Positions 1-11,086 of a stretch of 64,000 nucleotides of DNA are shown here, in pieces. Positions within the stretch are counted from its first letter, which is position 1. Every line of letters starts with the position of its first letter. The notes under the pieces were generated by a model that was not told the DNA's origin, searched no databases, and saw only the letters and a list, made by a program, of their open reading frames with translations. The stretch is taken from contig DXVF01000004.1 of NCBI GenBank assembly GCA_019417465.1, positions 73,155-137,154 of the forward strand. Direction: 5' to 3'. Position numbers and translations under genes: made by a program. This stretch comes from Clostridiales bacterium (GTDB taxonomy: Bacteria > Bacillota > Clostridia > TANB77 > CAG-508).

Positions 1-1161
<1,161 letters not shown>

Positions 1162-1202
1162 TGTAATAAAGTAAATATATACTTATAAATAAGTATAAAA
1201 TA

Positions 1203-1248
1203 AAAAATCAATACCAAACTATATATAAATAGTTGGTATTGATTTTTA
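1203..1248 (+). terminator. Intrinsic terminator after glyS
   Basis: A long stem, AATCAATACCAA pairing with TTGGTATTGATT with A/T flanks, is followed by a T tract. The A-run on the left side could let it act in both directions. Confidence 0.85.
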
Positions 1249-1310
1249 TATAATAGAGAAATTTGAGTATAAAGTAAAATTTGACTAATGCAAGGTTTCC
1301 CTATTATTAA
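1247..1310 (+). repeat. Dispersed repeat, partial copy (left half)
   Basis: The segment with ATAATAG, GTAAAATTTGACTAATG and TTTCCCTATTATTAAAA matches the first half of the repeat seen whole near 58.7 kb (reverse strand). The hairpin half is absent. The half-copy is itself an inverted repeat bounded by ATAATAG and CTATTAT. Confidence 0.6.
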
Positions 1311-1345
1311 AACATTAAAGAAAATCTTTTAGTGTGAAGTATAAG

Positions 1346-3487
1346 CTATTTTTTAAATGAGCTAATAATATTATCAATTGTTTCTGATTCCTGTTCGTAA
1401 GTGTCTTCTGTAGTAGCTAATGTTAAAATATAAGCTGTTTCATCATCTATAAAACATATTTGTTTAATTTTAACTTTTATACTATCTTGTGACATAGTAT
1501 AAGAAATGATTGAAGCATCTCTTCCATTTAATTTTACATATTCTTGAGAAATATCTCCTTCAATGTTATCACCAAGCCCAGATTTAATATTTGATATTGA
1601 TATATCCATATAAGATGTTAAATCATAACCAGTTGGTATGGTTTCAGAAAGTAAGTTGACATTTGTTCCAGTTTCTGAATCAGCAAATACTGGGTTTGAT
1701 GTACTTCCTGAATCTGTCCAGTCAGCTGGATAAGCAAATTGTATACCTGATGAATGTGTATATAATGTATAACCAGTTAAATTATTTTGATTAATAGTTT
1801 TAGTAGTATCATTATTGTTTTCAGTAATAGTACTTGGAAGTTCAATTCCTAAAAGTTCTGCCTTTTCTGGTAGTATTTTTTTAAAATTAGTAGAAATATC
1901 TTCAATAAGTGTATTTATTTTAGTAGTAGACATTTCGTTTATAAGGTCACCATTATTTGCTGTTAGATCATCAATATTAATATTATCTGTATATGTTGTA
2001 TTTTGGTTAATGTCCAATTGCAATTCAATGCCACCAATATAAATATTAATATATCCTGTAGTAGTAACAGTATCTTTTCCGATTTCTCCATCAGTTTTTA
2101 AATTTATTTCCATAGAAAAATCATCAGAATTTGTGCTTGAAGAATATGAAGAAGAGTCATATTTTTCTAATTTCAAGTTTAATTTTGTACTTTCTTTTCC
2201 AAATTCCATATTTAGAGTTGCAATTTCATTACTGTCATCATCATAACAATTCATATTTAAAATGTTATTATTTTTTGAATCTGAATAGTTAGCTTTTATT
2301 ATTGTGGTATCAGTATGATTTAATGTAATAAGTTTTTCGTTTTTATTAGTAGTTATTTGTATATTTATATTATCATTATCTTCGCTATTTGATATTTCTA
2401 ATTTTACTGTTTTTCCTTTATATGAATATACTGTAAATGAAATATTTTCATTTTCAGTATATGAATCTTTATCATATTCTAGTTCATCAATCATGTCTTG
2501 AATCATATCTTTTAAGTAATCTTTATCTAATGTGACAGTTATATTTTTAGATGATGTTGATGATGTTGATGATGAAGTTATTATAGATGTACTCATAGAA
2601 GTATTTTCAATAGATTCCTTTACACCAGCTTGTTCCATTTTTTGTATAATTAAATCTAAAGTAGTATCATCTTCTTTTAATGTTTCTAAAAAGCTATGCA
2701 TAATATCATAAGCTTGAACACCATTAATAGTTAATGTATATGCGTTAGCATCCACACTTTCTCCATTTACAGAAGTAGATACATTCTTTTGTTTAGTAAA
2801 CATATCTTTTGTTAACTTTTCATCAAATAATTCTGTGTATTTTTCACTAATTTGTTTTCTTGTTTCAGGTGCTATATATAAAAGCTCATATGGATCTGTT
2901 TTTTCTATTTTATCTGGTATAGAACTTGAATTAATACCTAATTTAGATGCTAATGCTTTTAAGTTATTATTTTGAACATATACATATTTATCATATAAAT
3001 CTGAGCATTTAATACCATAGTTGTCATCATTTACAAGTAATTCTAAATTTGTAACTTCATTACCATTATAAATAGGTTTTATATTCATATGATATTTTTG
3101 TTTTGTAGGTATAGATTCTTCAGAATATTGTATTTTGGTTTTATCTAAAGTATCTTTTACATTGTTCATCACAGTTTGCACATATTTTTGGCTACTTGAA
3201 CTTGATGAATTAGATAGGTTGTTTTCTAATTCATCATAATTTAATGATGCTGTTATTTCACCTGTTGCTGTATAAGATTTTTCAGATTGTTCCTTATACT
3301 CTGCTAAAGATTTGTCATAGTCAAAGTCTTTATCAAACTCTATAGACTCTCCTAGATATTTAAAAAATAATTGTTTTGGTGATTTAAATAAATCTGTAAA
3401 GAAATATAAAGATGCACTAACCCCTATGGCTAGAACCAATAGTATAATTAGAACAATTGGTATAATTAGTAGTTTTTTGTTTTTCAT
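1346..3487 (-). CDS. Membrane-anchored extracytoplasmic protein with C-terminal PsbP-like domain
   Basis: 713 residues. An N-terminal basic stretch and one hydrophobic helix (about residues 5-30) form an uncleaved signal-anchor; no lipobox Cys follows. The long middle part is rich in Ser, Asn, Asp and Thr and in beta-strand-like sequence, as in secreted scaffold-like proteins of Clostridia. Residues from about 570 (GYTLYTHSSGIQFAYPADW) to the end resemble the PsbP/DcrB fold: a YPADW strand, later NGRDASIISYTM and a terminal IIDNIISSFKK helix. The ATG at 3487 has a good upstream AGGAGG on the reverse strand. The single CGG seen on this strand is out of frame (ATC GGA). Exact function is unknown. 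Confidence 0.7.
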   Translation of the reverse strand: MKNKKLLIIPIVLIILLVLAIGVSASLYFFTDLFKSPKQLFFKYLGESIEFDKDFDYDKSLAEYKEQSEKSYTATGEITASLNYDELENNLSNSSSSSSQKYVQTVMNNVKDTLDKTKIQYSEESIPTKQKYHMNIKPIYNGNEVTNLELLVNDDNYGIKCSDLYDKYVYVQNNNLKALASKLGINSSSIPDKIEKTDPYELLYIAPETRKQISEKYTELFDEKLTKDMFTKQKNVSTSVNGESVDANAYTLTINGVQAYDIMHSFLETLKEDDTTLDLIIQKMEQAGVKESIENTSMSTSIITSSSTSSTSSKNITVTLDKDYLKDMIQDMIDELEYDKDSYTENENISFTVYSYKGKTVKLEISNSEDNDNINIQITTNKNEKLITLNHTDTTIIKANYSDSKNNNILNMNCYDDDSNEIATLNMEFGKESTKLNLKLEKYDSSSYSSSTNSDDFSMEINLKTDGEIGKDTVTTTGYINIYIGGIELQLDINQNTTYTDNINIDDLTANNGDLINEMSTTKINTLIEDISTNFKKILPEKAELLGIELPSTITENNNDTTKTINQNNLTGYTLYTHSSGIQFAYPADWTDSGSTSNPVFADSETGTNVNLLSETIPTGYDLTSYMDISISNIKSGLGDNIEGDISQEYVKLNGRDASIISYTMSQDSIKVKIKQICFIDDETAYILTLATTEDTYEQESETIDNIISSFKK

Positions 3488-3668
3488 TAGAAAAATTCCT
3501 CCTTTATTTATATATATAATTTTATTATAACATAAAAAATAAAATGTAAATATATTTTTTAAAATAAAATATAAATATGTAAAAAATACTAGGCAAAAAA
3601 GAGAAATTATATTATACTATCATTTGTATAAAAAATACTAAATGATGAGATAAGGAGAGAAAAATGAT

Positions 3669-4586
3669 ATGAACTATATAATTCAGTTTATTAGAGGTTT
3701 TTGTATGGCTTTAGCCGATAGTGTTCCAGGTGTATCTGGAGGAACAATAGCATTTTTATTAGGGTTTTATGATAAATTCATAAATTCACTAGATAGTTTA
3801 ATGGGAAAAGATAAAGAAAAAAGAAAACAAGCAATTTTATTTTTGGCAAAGCTAGGAATAGGTTGGGTAGTTGGATTTATTTTATCAGTATTAGTTCTTG
3901 CAAATATTTTTGATGCACAGATTTATAAGATAAGTTCTTTATTTTTAGGATTTATTATATTTGCAATTCCTATTGTAATAAAAGACGAAAGACTTCATTT
4001 GAAAAATAAATATAAAAATATAATTTTTACTGTTTTAGGAATTGCAATAGTTGTAATTATATCTATAGTAAATCCAGTATCTGGCGAAGGAATAAATGTA
4101 TCAGCTGGAAATTTAAATCTAGGATTAATAATTTATGTATTTTTAGTGGCAGCTGTTGCTATATCTGCAATGGTATTACCAGGAATATCTGGTTCTACAT
4201 TGCTACTAATATTTGGTTTATATATACCAATAATTTCTGCTGTAAAAGAATTTTTACATTTAAATTTTGCATATTTTCCAGTACTATTAGTATTTGGACT
4301 AGGAATAATTACTGGTATACTAAGTACAATTAAAATTATAAAGATTTGTTTGGAAAAATATAGATCACAAACAATATATTTAATTATAGGATTAATGATT
4401 GGATCTATATATCCAGTAATATTAGGACCAACAACATTAGAAGTTCCAAAAGATCCAATGACATTTAGTACATTTAGCATTGTATTTTTCTTGATAGGTG
4501 GAGTAGTAATAATAGGACTTCAAAAATTTAAAGAATTTATGGAAAATAAAGAGCAAGAACAATTAAGATCTAAAGAAAGTAAATAA
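3669..4586 (+). CDS. popT: DUF368 family undecaprenyl-phosphate transporter (PopT-like)
   Basis: A polytopic membrane protein of 305 residues. The DUF368 signature is near the N-terminus (RGFCMALADSVPGVSGGTIAFLLGFYD), with a second matching half later (VLPGISGSTLLLIFGLY), giving the inverted-repeat architecture of the family. About eight hydrophobic helices follow. DUF368 proteins (PopT) were shown in other bacteria to return undecaprenyl phosphate across the membrane for wall synthesis; the assignment here is by family. Start: ATG 3669 has AAGGAGAG 8 bases upstream; an earlier overlapping ATG at 3664 terminates at once. It stands alone between a hairpin and the LD-carboxypeptidase, fitting a wall-metabolism neighbourhood. 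Confidence 0.88.
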   Translation: MNYIIQFIRGFCMALADSVPGVSGGTIAFLLGFYDKFINSLDSLMGKDKEKRKQAILFLAKLGIGWVVGFILSVLVLANIFDAQIYKISSLFLGFIIFAIPIVIKDERLHLKNKYKNIIFTVLGIAIVVIISIVNPVSGEGINVSAGNLNLGLIIYVFLVAAVAISAMVLPGISGSTLLLIFGLYIPIISAVKEFLHLNFAYFPVLLVFGLGIITGILSTIKIIKICLEKYRSQTIYLIIGLMIGSIYPVILGPTTLEVPKDPMTFSTFSIVFFLIGGVVIIGLQKFKEFMENKEQEQLRSKESK

Positions 4587-4612
4587 AGTAAATTTAATTT
4601 TAGTTCATTTTT

Positions 4613-4652
4613 ATAATGCACTTTGATATTAAAAAATATTAAAGTGCATTAT
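4613..4652 (+). terminator. Near-symmetric hairpin after popT
   Basis: ATAATGCACTTTGATATT pairs with its near-exact complement (AATATTAAAGTGCATTAT) across a short A-rich loop. The T tract is short, so termination is likely but not certain. Confidence 0.6.
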
Positions 4653-4831
4653 TTAGTATATATAAAGATAAAAATAAGCATGCTATATTTACATAATGAA
4701 ATCAACTAAGAAAATGTATATTGAAAAATTTTTATTACTATGCTAACATATCATAAGAAAAATGGTAGTATAGACATACAAATAAGTAAAACATAGTTTC
4801 CTATAGGAAAAAATAGATAAAAGGGGGATTT

Positions 4832-5852
4832 ATGAAATATCCAAGATTTATAATGCATGGAGATACAATAGGTGTTACAGCACCATCAGTAGGAATAAGA
4901 GAAAAAGACTTTAGAAGATTAGATAATGTAAAAAGTAATTTAAATAAATTAGGTTATGAATATATAGAGACTAAAAATGTTAGACAAAGTAAAATGGGAA
5001 GAAGTGCAGATGCTAATATAAGAGCAGAAGAATTTTTGGAATTATGGAACAATAATGAAATATCAGCTATTATAATGGCTACAGGAGGGGATTTTTTAGC
5101 AGAAATTTTAGAATACCTAGATTTTGATGAGATTTCTAAGAGTGAAGTAAAATGGATACAAGGTTATTCAAATATTACAGTATTATCTTTTATACTTACA
5201 ACAATGCTTGACATTGCTACTATTTATGGTCCAAATATAAAAGCATATGGGATGAGAAAATTATATAAGAATTTAACAGATTCAATAAAGATAATGGAAG
5301 GAAAAAATATAATACAGGAAAGTTTTAATAAATGTGAAGATAAAGAAAATAAATATAATAGAGATGATCCTTTAACTGAATATGAATTAACTGTAGATTC
5401 TTCATGGAAAAGTTTAAGAGGGGAAGATAAATTAAGATTTCGAGGTAGAAGTATAGGTGGCTGTATGGATGATATTATAAACTTAATTGGTACCGAATAT
5501 GATTTTGTAAAACAATATATAAATAAATATAAATCTGATGGAATACTTTGGTTCTTAGAGGTATATGAAATGAGTAGCAGTCAGGTTTTAAGAAATTTAT
5601 GGCAAATGAAAAATGCAGGATATTTTGATAATTGCACAGGGATTTTATTTGGTAGACCACTTTTTATAAGAGAAGATTATGAGATGAAATTCCATGATGC
5701 TGTTTTAGAAGCATTAAAGTATTTAAATGTTCCTATAATATATGATGCTGATATAGGGCATATAGCTCCTCAAATGCCTATTGTTAATGGTGGAATATTA
5801 GATGTTAGTTATGTAAGACGGAAAAGGTAATATAGAAACAATATTTAAATAA
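4832..5852 (+). CDS. LD-carboxypeptidase / MccF-like S66 peptidase, read through a +1 site
   Basis: A serine peptidase of family S66, which trims L,D-bonds in muropeptides or hydrolyses microcin C-like conjugates. N-terminal GDTIGVTAPS and the nucleophile elbow region QGYSNIT (family GYSD/N) are present, followed by the NIKAYGM segment typical of the MccF branch; a glutamate and histidine late in the chain (FLEVYE, DIGHIAPQMP) complete the family pattern. Read conventionally, the chain stops at 5830 with VRRKR. Skipping C5819 of the in-frame CGG gives VRGKGNIETIFK and a stop at 5852 (339 residues), a more plausible family-like end. RBS AGGGGG lies upstream of ATG 4832. The exact end is an inference. 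Confidence 0.85.
5819..5822 (+). other. In-frame CGGA, +1 shift site in LD-carboxypeptidase
   Basis: AGA | C | GGA AAA GGT. Skipping C5819 changes the end from RRKR to RGKGNIETIFK. This is the weakest of the 14 sites because the shift only alters the last residues. Confidence 0.6.
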
Positions 5853-5867
5853 TAAGAAATTCTTAAT

Positions 5868-6009
5868 GTGGAGTAAAATTTAACTAATAGAAAGATTTAC
5901 TATAAAATAATTGCACATAATTTTTTTAAAACTGGCACATAAGCAATTAAAAGCGGGCTGTAAGAAAATTAATTAAGTATGAAATATAATTAAAGCCCGC
6001 TTTTGTTTT
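5868..6009 (+). repeat. Dispersed intergenic hairpin repeat, copy 2
   Basis: Shares with the copies at 28.8 and 58.7 kb the blocks GAGTAAAATTTAACTAAT, TGGCACA and AGCGGGCT...AGCCCGCT. The loop (AATTAATTAAGTATGAAATA) is almost identical to the copy at 28.8 kb. The GC-rich stem plus T-run could also terminate transcription from the upstream gene. Confidence 0.75.
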
Positions 6010-6011
6010 AT

Positions 6012-6929
6012 TTAAGCTAAGTGATCTGGTAGAATTGTTGGAAAAATAGTTGATTTACTAGTGGTTTTATTAATAGTATTAATATTACTATTAATACTAT
6101 TATTTATATTAAATTGCTCTAAATCAGTTTGCCTAAATGCATCTTGTAAAGCCTGAGGTAAATAATTTAACCAACTAACTGAATCATCATAGTTATTGTT
6201 ATTAAGTGTATGGTGTTCATTATCATTAATAGAGTCTCTTAATTTCTTACGTAGCTCTGGAACAATTCTAGTCATATTTAATAACTCTAATTCCTCTTGA
6301 ATTTTATGGATATTTGATTTTTTATAGTTATTAGGGTTTCTTATAAAAAAGTTTAATATGCTATTTGTCAAATCTTTATTTAAATTATAATGAAATAGAG
6401 TTTGATCTGTATTTAAGTAGTCGGCAAGTAAAATATTAAACTTTTGTAATAGACTTGCCTTAACCAAATATTCTTGATTTTTTAAGGTGTTCTTTCGTGC
6501 TTTACAATCTTTTATATAGCTTATGGTATTTATAAAGTGAAATTGTTTCTTTTGTAGTTTAGGTACTTGTGGCATGTATCTTGAAATAGGAGTTTGACAA
6601 GTAATAATATGTGAAGCTTCAAAACAATCATCTAAGTCATTAAAGCCATTAGTTACATAACTGCATAAATCGCATAAGATTATATGAGATAGAGGAGATT
6701 GTTGATAAAAAGATAATTTATGTTCTTTATAAAAAATTCCTATTTCAACTATTTTATTATTTAAAGTTATAGATATATTTGGTAACTTATCAAAATCTAT
6801 GTATGTAAAATATTCTGGTGCAGACTCAGAAAATATTTTTATATTATGTATAATATTCTTGTTTCTTTCTGATAGTAGATAAAGTCCATCAAAAAAATTT
6901 GATACATTTTTATTCTGCATTTCATTCAT
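6012..6929 (-). CDS. Hypothetical protein, Asn-rich C-terminus
   Basis: 305 residues when started at ATG 6929, which has AGGAGG 9 bases upstream on this strand; the longer upstream frame adds 20 residues (a hydrophobic stretch) without a ribosome site. No signal peptide or membrane segment is then left. The body is mixed alpha/beta with several Cys (ILCDLCSY, CFEASHIITCQTP); the last 60 residues are Asn/Ser/Thr-rich and low in complexity. It lies just downstream of the penicillin-binding protein gene on the same strand, about 65 bases away, and could be co-transcribed. I do not recognise the family. Confidence 0.6.
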   Translation of the reverse strand: MNEMQNKNVSNFFDGLYLLSERNKNIIHNIKIFSESAPEYFTYIDFDKLPNISITLNNKIVEIGIFYKEHKLSFYQQSPLSHIILCDLCSYVTNGFNDLDDCFEASHIITCQTPISRYMPQVPKLQKKQFHFINTISYIKDCKARKNTLKNQEYLVKASLLQKFNILLADYLNTDQTLFHYNLNKDLTNSILNFFIRNPNNYKKSNIHKIQEELELLNMTRIVPELRKKLRDSINDNEHHTLNNNNYDDSVSWLNYLPQALQDAFRQTDLEQFNINNSINSNINTINKTTSKSTIFPTILPDHLA

Positions 6930-6994
6930 ATTTATAGAACCTCCTATAAAATATAAAAATATTATAGCATACTTAACATAAATAAGCAAATTAT

Positions 6995-9521
6995 TTATTC
7001 TAAGTCATTTGTATCTTGAGAAGAAGTAGTATTAGTACTGTTATTAACTATAGTATTTTTATTTACAGAGTTTGTAGATGAATTATTATTAGTATTATTA
7101 GTTGAAGAATTAGTATTATTAGTATTATTAGTAATTACAGAATTGTTTGCATTATTGTTCGTATTATTTATAGAAGTATTGTTATTGGTTGTGTTTACAG
7201 AGTTATTTATATTATTTGTTGTATTTGTTGTAGTATTAGTAGTATTATTAATAGTATTATTTTCAATTATATTATTATTAGTATAGGTATTTTTATTTTC
7301 ATTACTATTGGTTGTATTAGTTTTTGTACTATTATTACCATAAGTATGTTCTGTACATTGAGATGGCACAGTACCTTTTAAAAAATATTCTGTATAGGTA
7401 TTAGGACAATAACCATTTGAAAGTTTACCAGTAGAAGAGCAAATGGTTGCAGAAACTACATTATTTGGTTTTTGAAACTTACTTCCGCGAAAGTCCTTTA
7501 TGAATAGAATTCATAACATTTGACCATAATACTGAAGCGGGATTTTGATTACTTGTATAATCAATATTTTCATTTAGATCAAAGCCATACCAAGTAACAG
7601 CTGTATAATAATTTGTAAAACCGCAAAGCCAACGGTCATAATCATCATCTGTAGTACCAGTTTTTGCTGCAACATCCATTCCTGAAATAGAGCAATTAGT
7701 TGCTGTTCCATGAGAGCCTTGCACAGGTTGGGTTAGCAAATCTTTTATTATAAATGCAACAGAATTTGATATAACTTTTCTTCTTTGTTGTTTTTTAGTA
7801 ATTAGTGTTTTTTCATTTGAATGAGTAATTTTTGTATAAAAAATTGGTTCTATATATACTCCGATCATTTGCAAGCATGCTATATGCCCCAGCCATTTCA
7901 AGTGGGCTTATTCCTTTTTCTAATCCTCCTAAAGAAAGTGCTAAGTCGTTATCTTCTTCGGTTAGTGTAGTAATTCCCATTTTTTCTAAGTATTTTATAG
8001 AAGTACTCGGAGTTATTTTTTCCATCATTTCAACAAATGGAATATTTTGTGAAGATTCTACAGCTCTTCTTACAGTTATTTTTCCTAAATAACCTGAATT
8101 ATTTGTAGGAGAATAATTTTCTTTTTTTCTATCAATAAAATTAGTTTGTTTATCATCAAATATAGTAGAAGCGGTAAATATTTTTTTATCGATACCAGGA
8201 ACAAGTACAGTTAGAGGTTTACTTGAAGAACCAGTTTGCCTTACAGCTTGAGTTGCACGATTAAATCCTCTAGAAGTAGTTTTTTCGCCAAGTCCTCCGC
8301 ACGCATCCAACTACATATCCAGTAGTATGATCAATTATAACCATTGCAGCTTGTGATGTGACAGAACTATCATTTTTGGATTTTATTATATATTTACTCT
8401 TTTCAAATTCCTCCTCCATTTGTTTTTGCACTTTAGAGTCCCCGAGTACTATAAATTGTAAGACCAGCCATGTTTAGGTAATTTGTAGCAAAAGTAGTAT
8501 CTATATTTTGTTTTTTTGCAACATCTGAGATGACTTCAGATATTACAGCATCAGTGTGATAAGAATATATTGCATTATTTTCTGAAGATAAATTACCTTT
8601 TTTAAAATTTAATCCGTTTTCTACATTAGAAACAGCTTTTTCATAATCTTCATTCGAAATATATTCTAATTCTAACATTTTATCTAATACTAATTTTGTT
8701 CTTTTCTTTATCTTTTCTTGACGGTCTGTATCTTGAAATGGGTTGTAAGAATTTGGACTATGGTTTATACCAGCTAAAAATGCACATTCTTCTAAGCTTA
8801 AATCTCTTGCACTTTTGTTAAAATAATATTTAGCGCCCATTTCAACACCATAAACATTTGGACCAACATATATTATATTTAAATAAGATTCTAAAATTTC
8901 TTCTTTTGATAGGCAAAGTTCAAGTTCTACTGCTTTAGACCATTCTTCTACTTTTCTAGATATAGAAGAGGTATCATTTCCTGTTATATTTTTTACTAAT
9001 TGCTGAGTTATAGAGCTTCCACCAAAAGAGGAAGAACCAAAATGTATAATATAAGAAAATATCGCAGATCCAGTTCTTTTTATATCTACACCATGATGTT
9101 TATAAAATCTTTCATCTTCTATAGATACATAAGCATTTTTTAAGTTGTCTGGCATTTCATCAAAAGAAATGTTTTTATGTATTTTTTCACTTCCAAGTGT
9201 AGCTATGGTATTCCCAGCTTTATCTACAATAGTAGAACCAGTATTAGAAATCATTTCTTTAGCGATTGTTTGCCATTTATACATTGATATTCCTTTAATT
9301 ATTGCAAAAATTAATATAGCAATTAATATAATAAAAATAATTATCTTTTTTAGTTTTTTTCTTAGTTTAGAATTCTTTTTAGCATCTTTTTTTTGTTTTT
9401 TTAATTCTTTTTCAGACATATTTTTTTCTATAGGTTTCTTATCTTGTTGCATTTTATTTCTTTGCTTTTTATCTTTTTTTCTAGCTTTTATATTTATAGT
9501 ATTTTTAGAATGTTTTCCCAT
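6995..9521 (-). CDS. Class A penicillin-binding protein (PBP1A-like), read through four +1 sites
   Basis: A bifunctional peptidoglycan polymerase and cross-linker. Five frame segments (9521-8445, 8443-8300, 8298-7864, 7862-7488, 7486-6995), joined by skipping one C at each of four in-frame CGG codons, give one 840-residue protein with no other lesion. Order: Lys-rich cytoplasmic tail, membrane helix about 59-78, GT51 transglycosylase with EDERFYKHHG (about 135-144) and GSSITQQLVKN, then transpeptidase with SSSK (about Ser431), SQN and KTGTT motifs, a CPNTYTEYF end and a 100-residue Thr/Asn tail. All three transpeptidase motifs lie behind the shifts. Conserved Gly falls exactly at each site (STGD, VGGLG, ANDGVY, SRGS becomes S-GSKF). 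Confidence 0.88.
7484..7487 (-). other. In-frame CGGA, +1 shift site 4 in PBP
   Basis: TCG | C | GGA AGT on the reverse strand. Zero frame stops two codons later (SRK stop); +1 gives SGSKFQKPN and the PBP C-terminal TYTEYF segment. Confidence 0.85.
7860..7863 (-). other. In-frame CGGA, +1 shift site 3 in PBP
   Basis: GAT | C | GGA GTA. +1 gives ANDGVYIEP, the usual family sequence (NNGVY..P); zero frame gives NDRSIYRT and soon ends. Confidence 0.92.
8296..8299 (-). other. In-frame CGGA, +1 shift site 2 in PBP
   Basis: GTG | C | GGA GGA CTT. +1 restores the conserved VGGLG preceding the SxxK motif. Confidence 0.92.
8441..8444 (-). other. In-frame CGGG, +1 shift site 1 in PBP
   Basis: ACT | C | GGG GAC. 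+1 gives IYSTGDSKVQKQME, the linker from transglycosylase to transpeptidase; zero frame stops after RGL. Confidence 0.9.
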
Positions 9522-9982
9522 AATAATCCCTTCATTTCTTATTTTTATAAATGGATTATATCACATAATAAAAAAATGTGAATATTTGAGATAGAAAAGA
9601 TTGTGAACAAACTAAAAATGTGAGGGCAAAAATTTGCTTAAATCTATATCATCGTGTTTCGTGAATTTTTATACATTTATATTTGAGTAATTTTAATATT
9701 GCAATCGATATAAAAATATGGTAAGCTTATTCATAAAATTACAGGTTAATATATCTGTTTACATTTTAAAAATTAGAATAAAATTCAGGATTCTAATTAA
9801 TATTTTCAAATAATAATTTGTTGCTGAGGTTAAGATAAAATAATGTATATAAAAAATGGGTATATCAATTATGAATATACTCATTTTTAAACGCTGAATT
9901 ATGTAAAACAACTAAAATATAGTATAATGTAAGTATAGTTCTACATATTGCAAAAAATAAAAAAGTTAAGGAGGGAATTTAT
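9522..9982. other. Intergenic region between divergent pbp and recombinase
   Basis: 460 bases, very AT-rich. It should hold divergent promoters: a TATAAT at 9923-9928 faces the recombinase, and a TATAAT on the reverse strand (about 9553-9558) faces pbp, neither with a convincing -35. A hairpin sits at 9853-9888. I see no gene in it. Confidence 0.5.
9853..9888. repeat. Perfect A/T-flanked hairpin
   Basis: AAAATGGGTATAT pairs with ATATACTCATTTT around a short loop. It looks like a bidirectional terminator but has no gene directly upstream on the plus strand; possibly the edge of the downstream island. Confidence 0.5.
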
Positions 9983-10978
9983 TTGAAAGAGTTATTTGTT
10001 AAAAATGTAGTAAAGGAAACTACAGATTTTTTAGATAATAACCAAAGAATAAAACTGAAAGAAATACTTACAGAAATATGTATATATTATAGAATTGAGA
10101 AATTAGAGGAAAGTCAAAAAGATGAAATGCAAAGGAATAATGAAGATATTCTAAACAGATTTATATCATCTAAAGAAATTGAGGGTTGCTCAACAAGGAC
10201 TTTAGATTACTACAGAGATAATATAAGTAGAATGCTTGAAAAGATTAATCTTCCGATATGTGAGATTACAACAGAGACATTAAGAAATTATTTAGCAGAT
10301 TATAAAAAAAATTGGACAGCTGGAATGGTAACTATAGATAATATGAGAAGAGTATTATCAAGCTTTTTTGCATGGTTGGAGAACGAAGATTATATTGTAA
10401 AAAGTCCTGTCAGAAGAATACACAAAGTAAAGGCTACTAAAAAAGTAAAGGAAACTTTAACTGATGAAAATTTAGAAAAATTAAGAGATACTTGTTCAAA
10501 TGTAAGAGATTTAGCAATATTAGAACTATTAATTTCAACTGGTATGAGAGTTGGAGAACTTACAAAATTGAATATATCAGATATGAACTTTCAAGAAAGA
10601 AGCTGTATTGTTTTAGGTAAAGGCGATAGCGAAAGAGAAGTTTATTTTAGTGCAAAGAGTAAGATGTACATTGAGAAATATTTAGAAACGAGAACAGACG
10701 ACAATGAAGCATTATTTGTATCACTTATAAAGCCTTATAATAGATTAGGAATATCAGGAGTAGAAATATTAATTAGAAATCTGGGAAAGAAAGCTAATAT
10801 AAATAAAGTGCATCCACATAAGTTTAGAAGAACGTTGGCAACAATGGCTATTGATAAAGGTATGCCAATTGAACAGGTTCAAAAATTATTAGGTCATATC
10901 AAAATTGATACTACAATGGAATATGCCATGGTTAATCAAAACAATGTAAAAAATTCACATAGGAAATTTATCAGTTGA
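9983..10978 (+). CDS. Tyrosine recombinase/integrase (XerC/D-like)
   Basis: 331 residues. N-terminal SAM-like core-binding domain (about 60-150: LNRFISSKEIEGCSTRTLDYYRDN) and C-terminal catalytic domain with Arg in STGMRVGELTKLN, Lys in LGKGDSEREVYF, HPHKFRRT (HxxR), LGHIKIDTT (His) and nucleophile Tyr in TTMEYAMV. Starts with TTG at 9983 behind GGAGGG. Located 108 bases before the radical SAM/SDR island and oriented into it, so it may have mobilised that block. No att repeats could be identified by eye. Confidence 0.92.
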   Translation: MKELFVKNVVKETTDFLDNNQRIKLKEILTEICIYYRIEKLEESQKDEMQRNNEDILNRFISSKEIEGCSTRTLDYYRDNISRMLEKINLPICEITTETLRNYLADYKKNWTAGMVTIDNMRRVLSSFFAWLENEDYIVKSPVRRIHKVKATKKVKETLTDENLEKLRDTCSNVRDLAILELLISTGMRVGELTKLNISDMNFQERSCIVLGKGDSEREVYFSAKSKMYIEKYLETRTDDNEALFVSLIKPYNRLGISGVEILIRNLGKKANINKVHPHKFRRTLATMAIDKGMPIEQVQKLLGHIKIDTTMEYAMVNQNNVKNSHRKFIS

Positions 10979-11086
10979 AAGGTTATATGACATTTTTTAT
11001 GGAATTATATAGCATAAAATGTTGATTTGTATGGAAAATTATGTTAAAATATTATTTGTAAATAAATGTAAGAGGAGGTTTACTTA

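Noticed and set aside
6995..7369. A separate Thr/Asn-rich protein
   Set aside because: It is the C-terminal tail of the penicillin-binding protein after the fourth shift.
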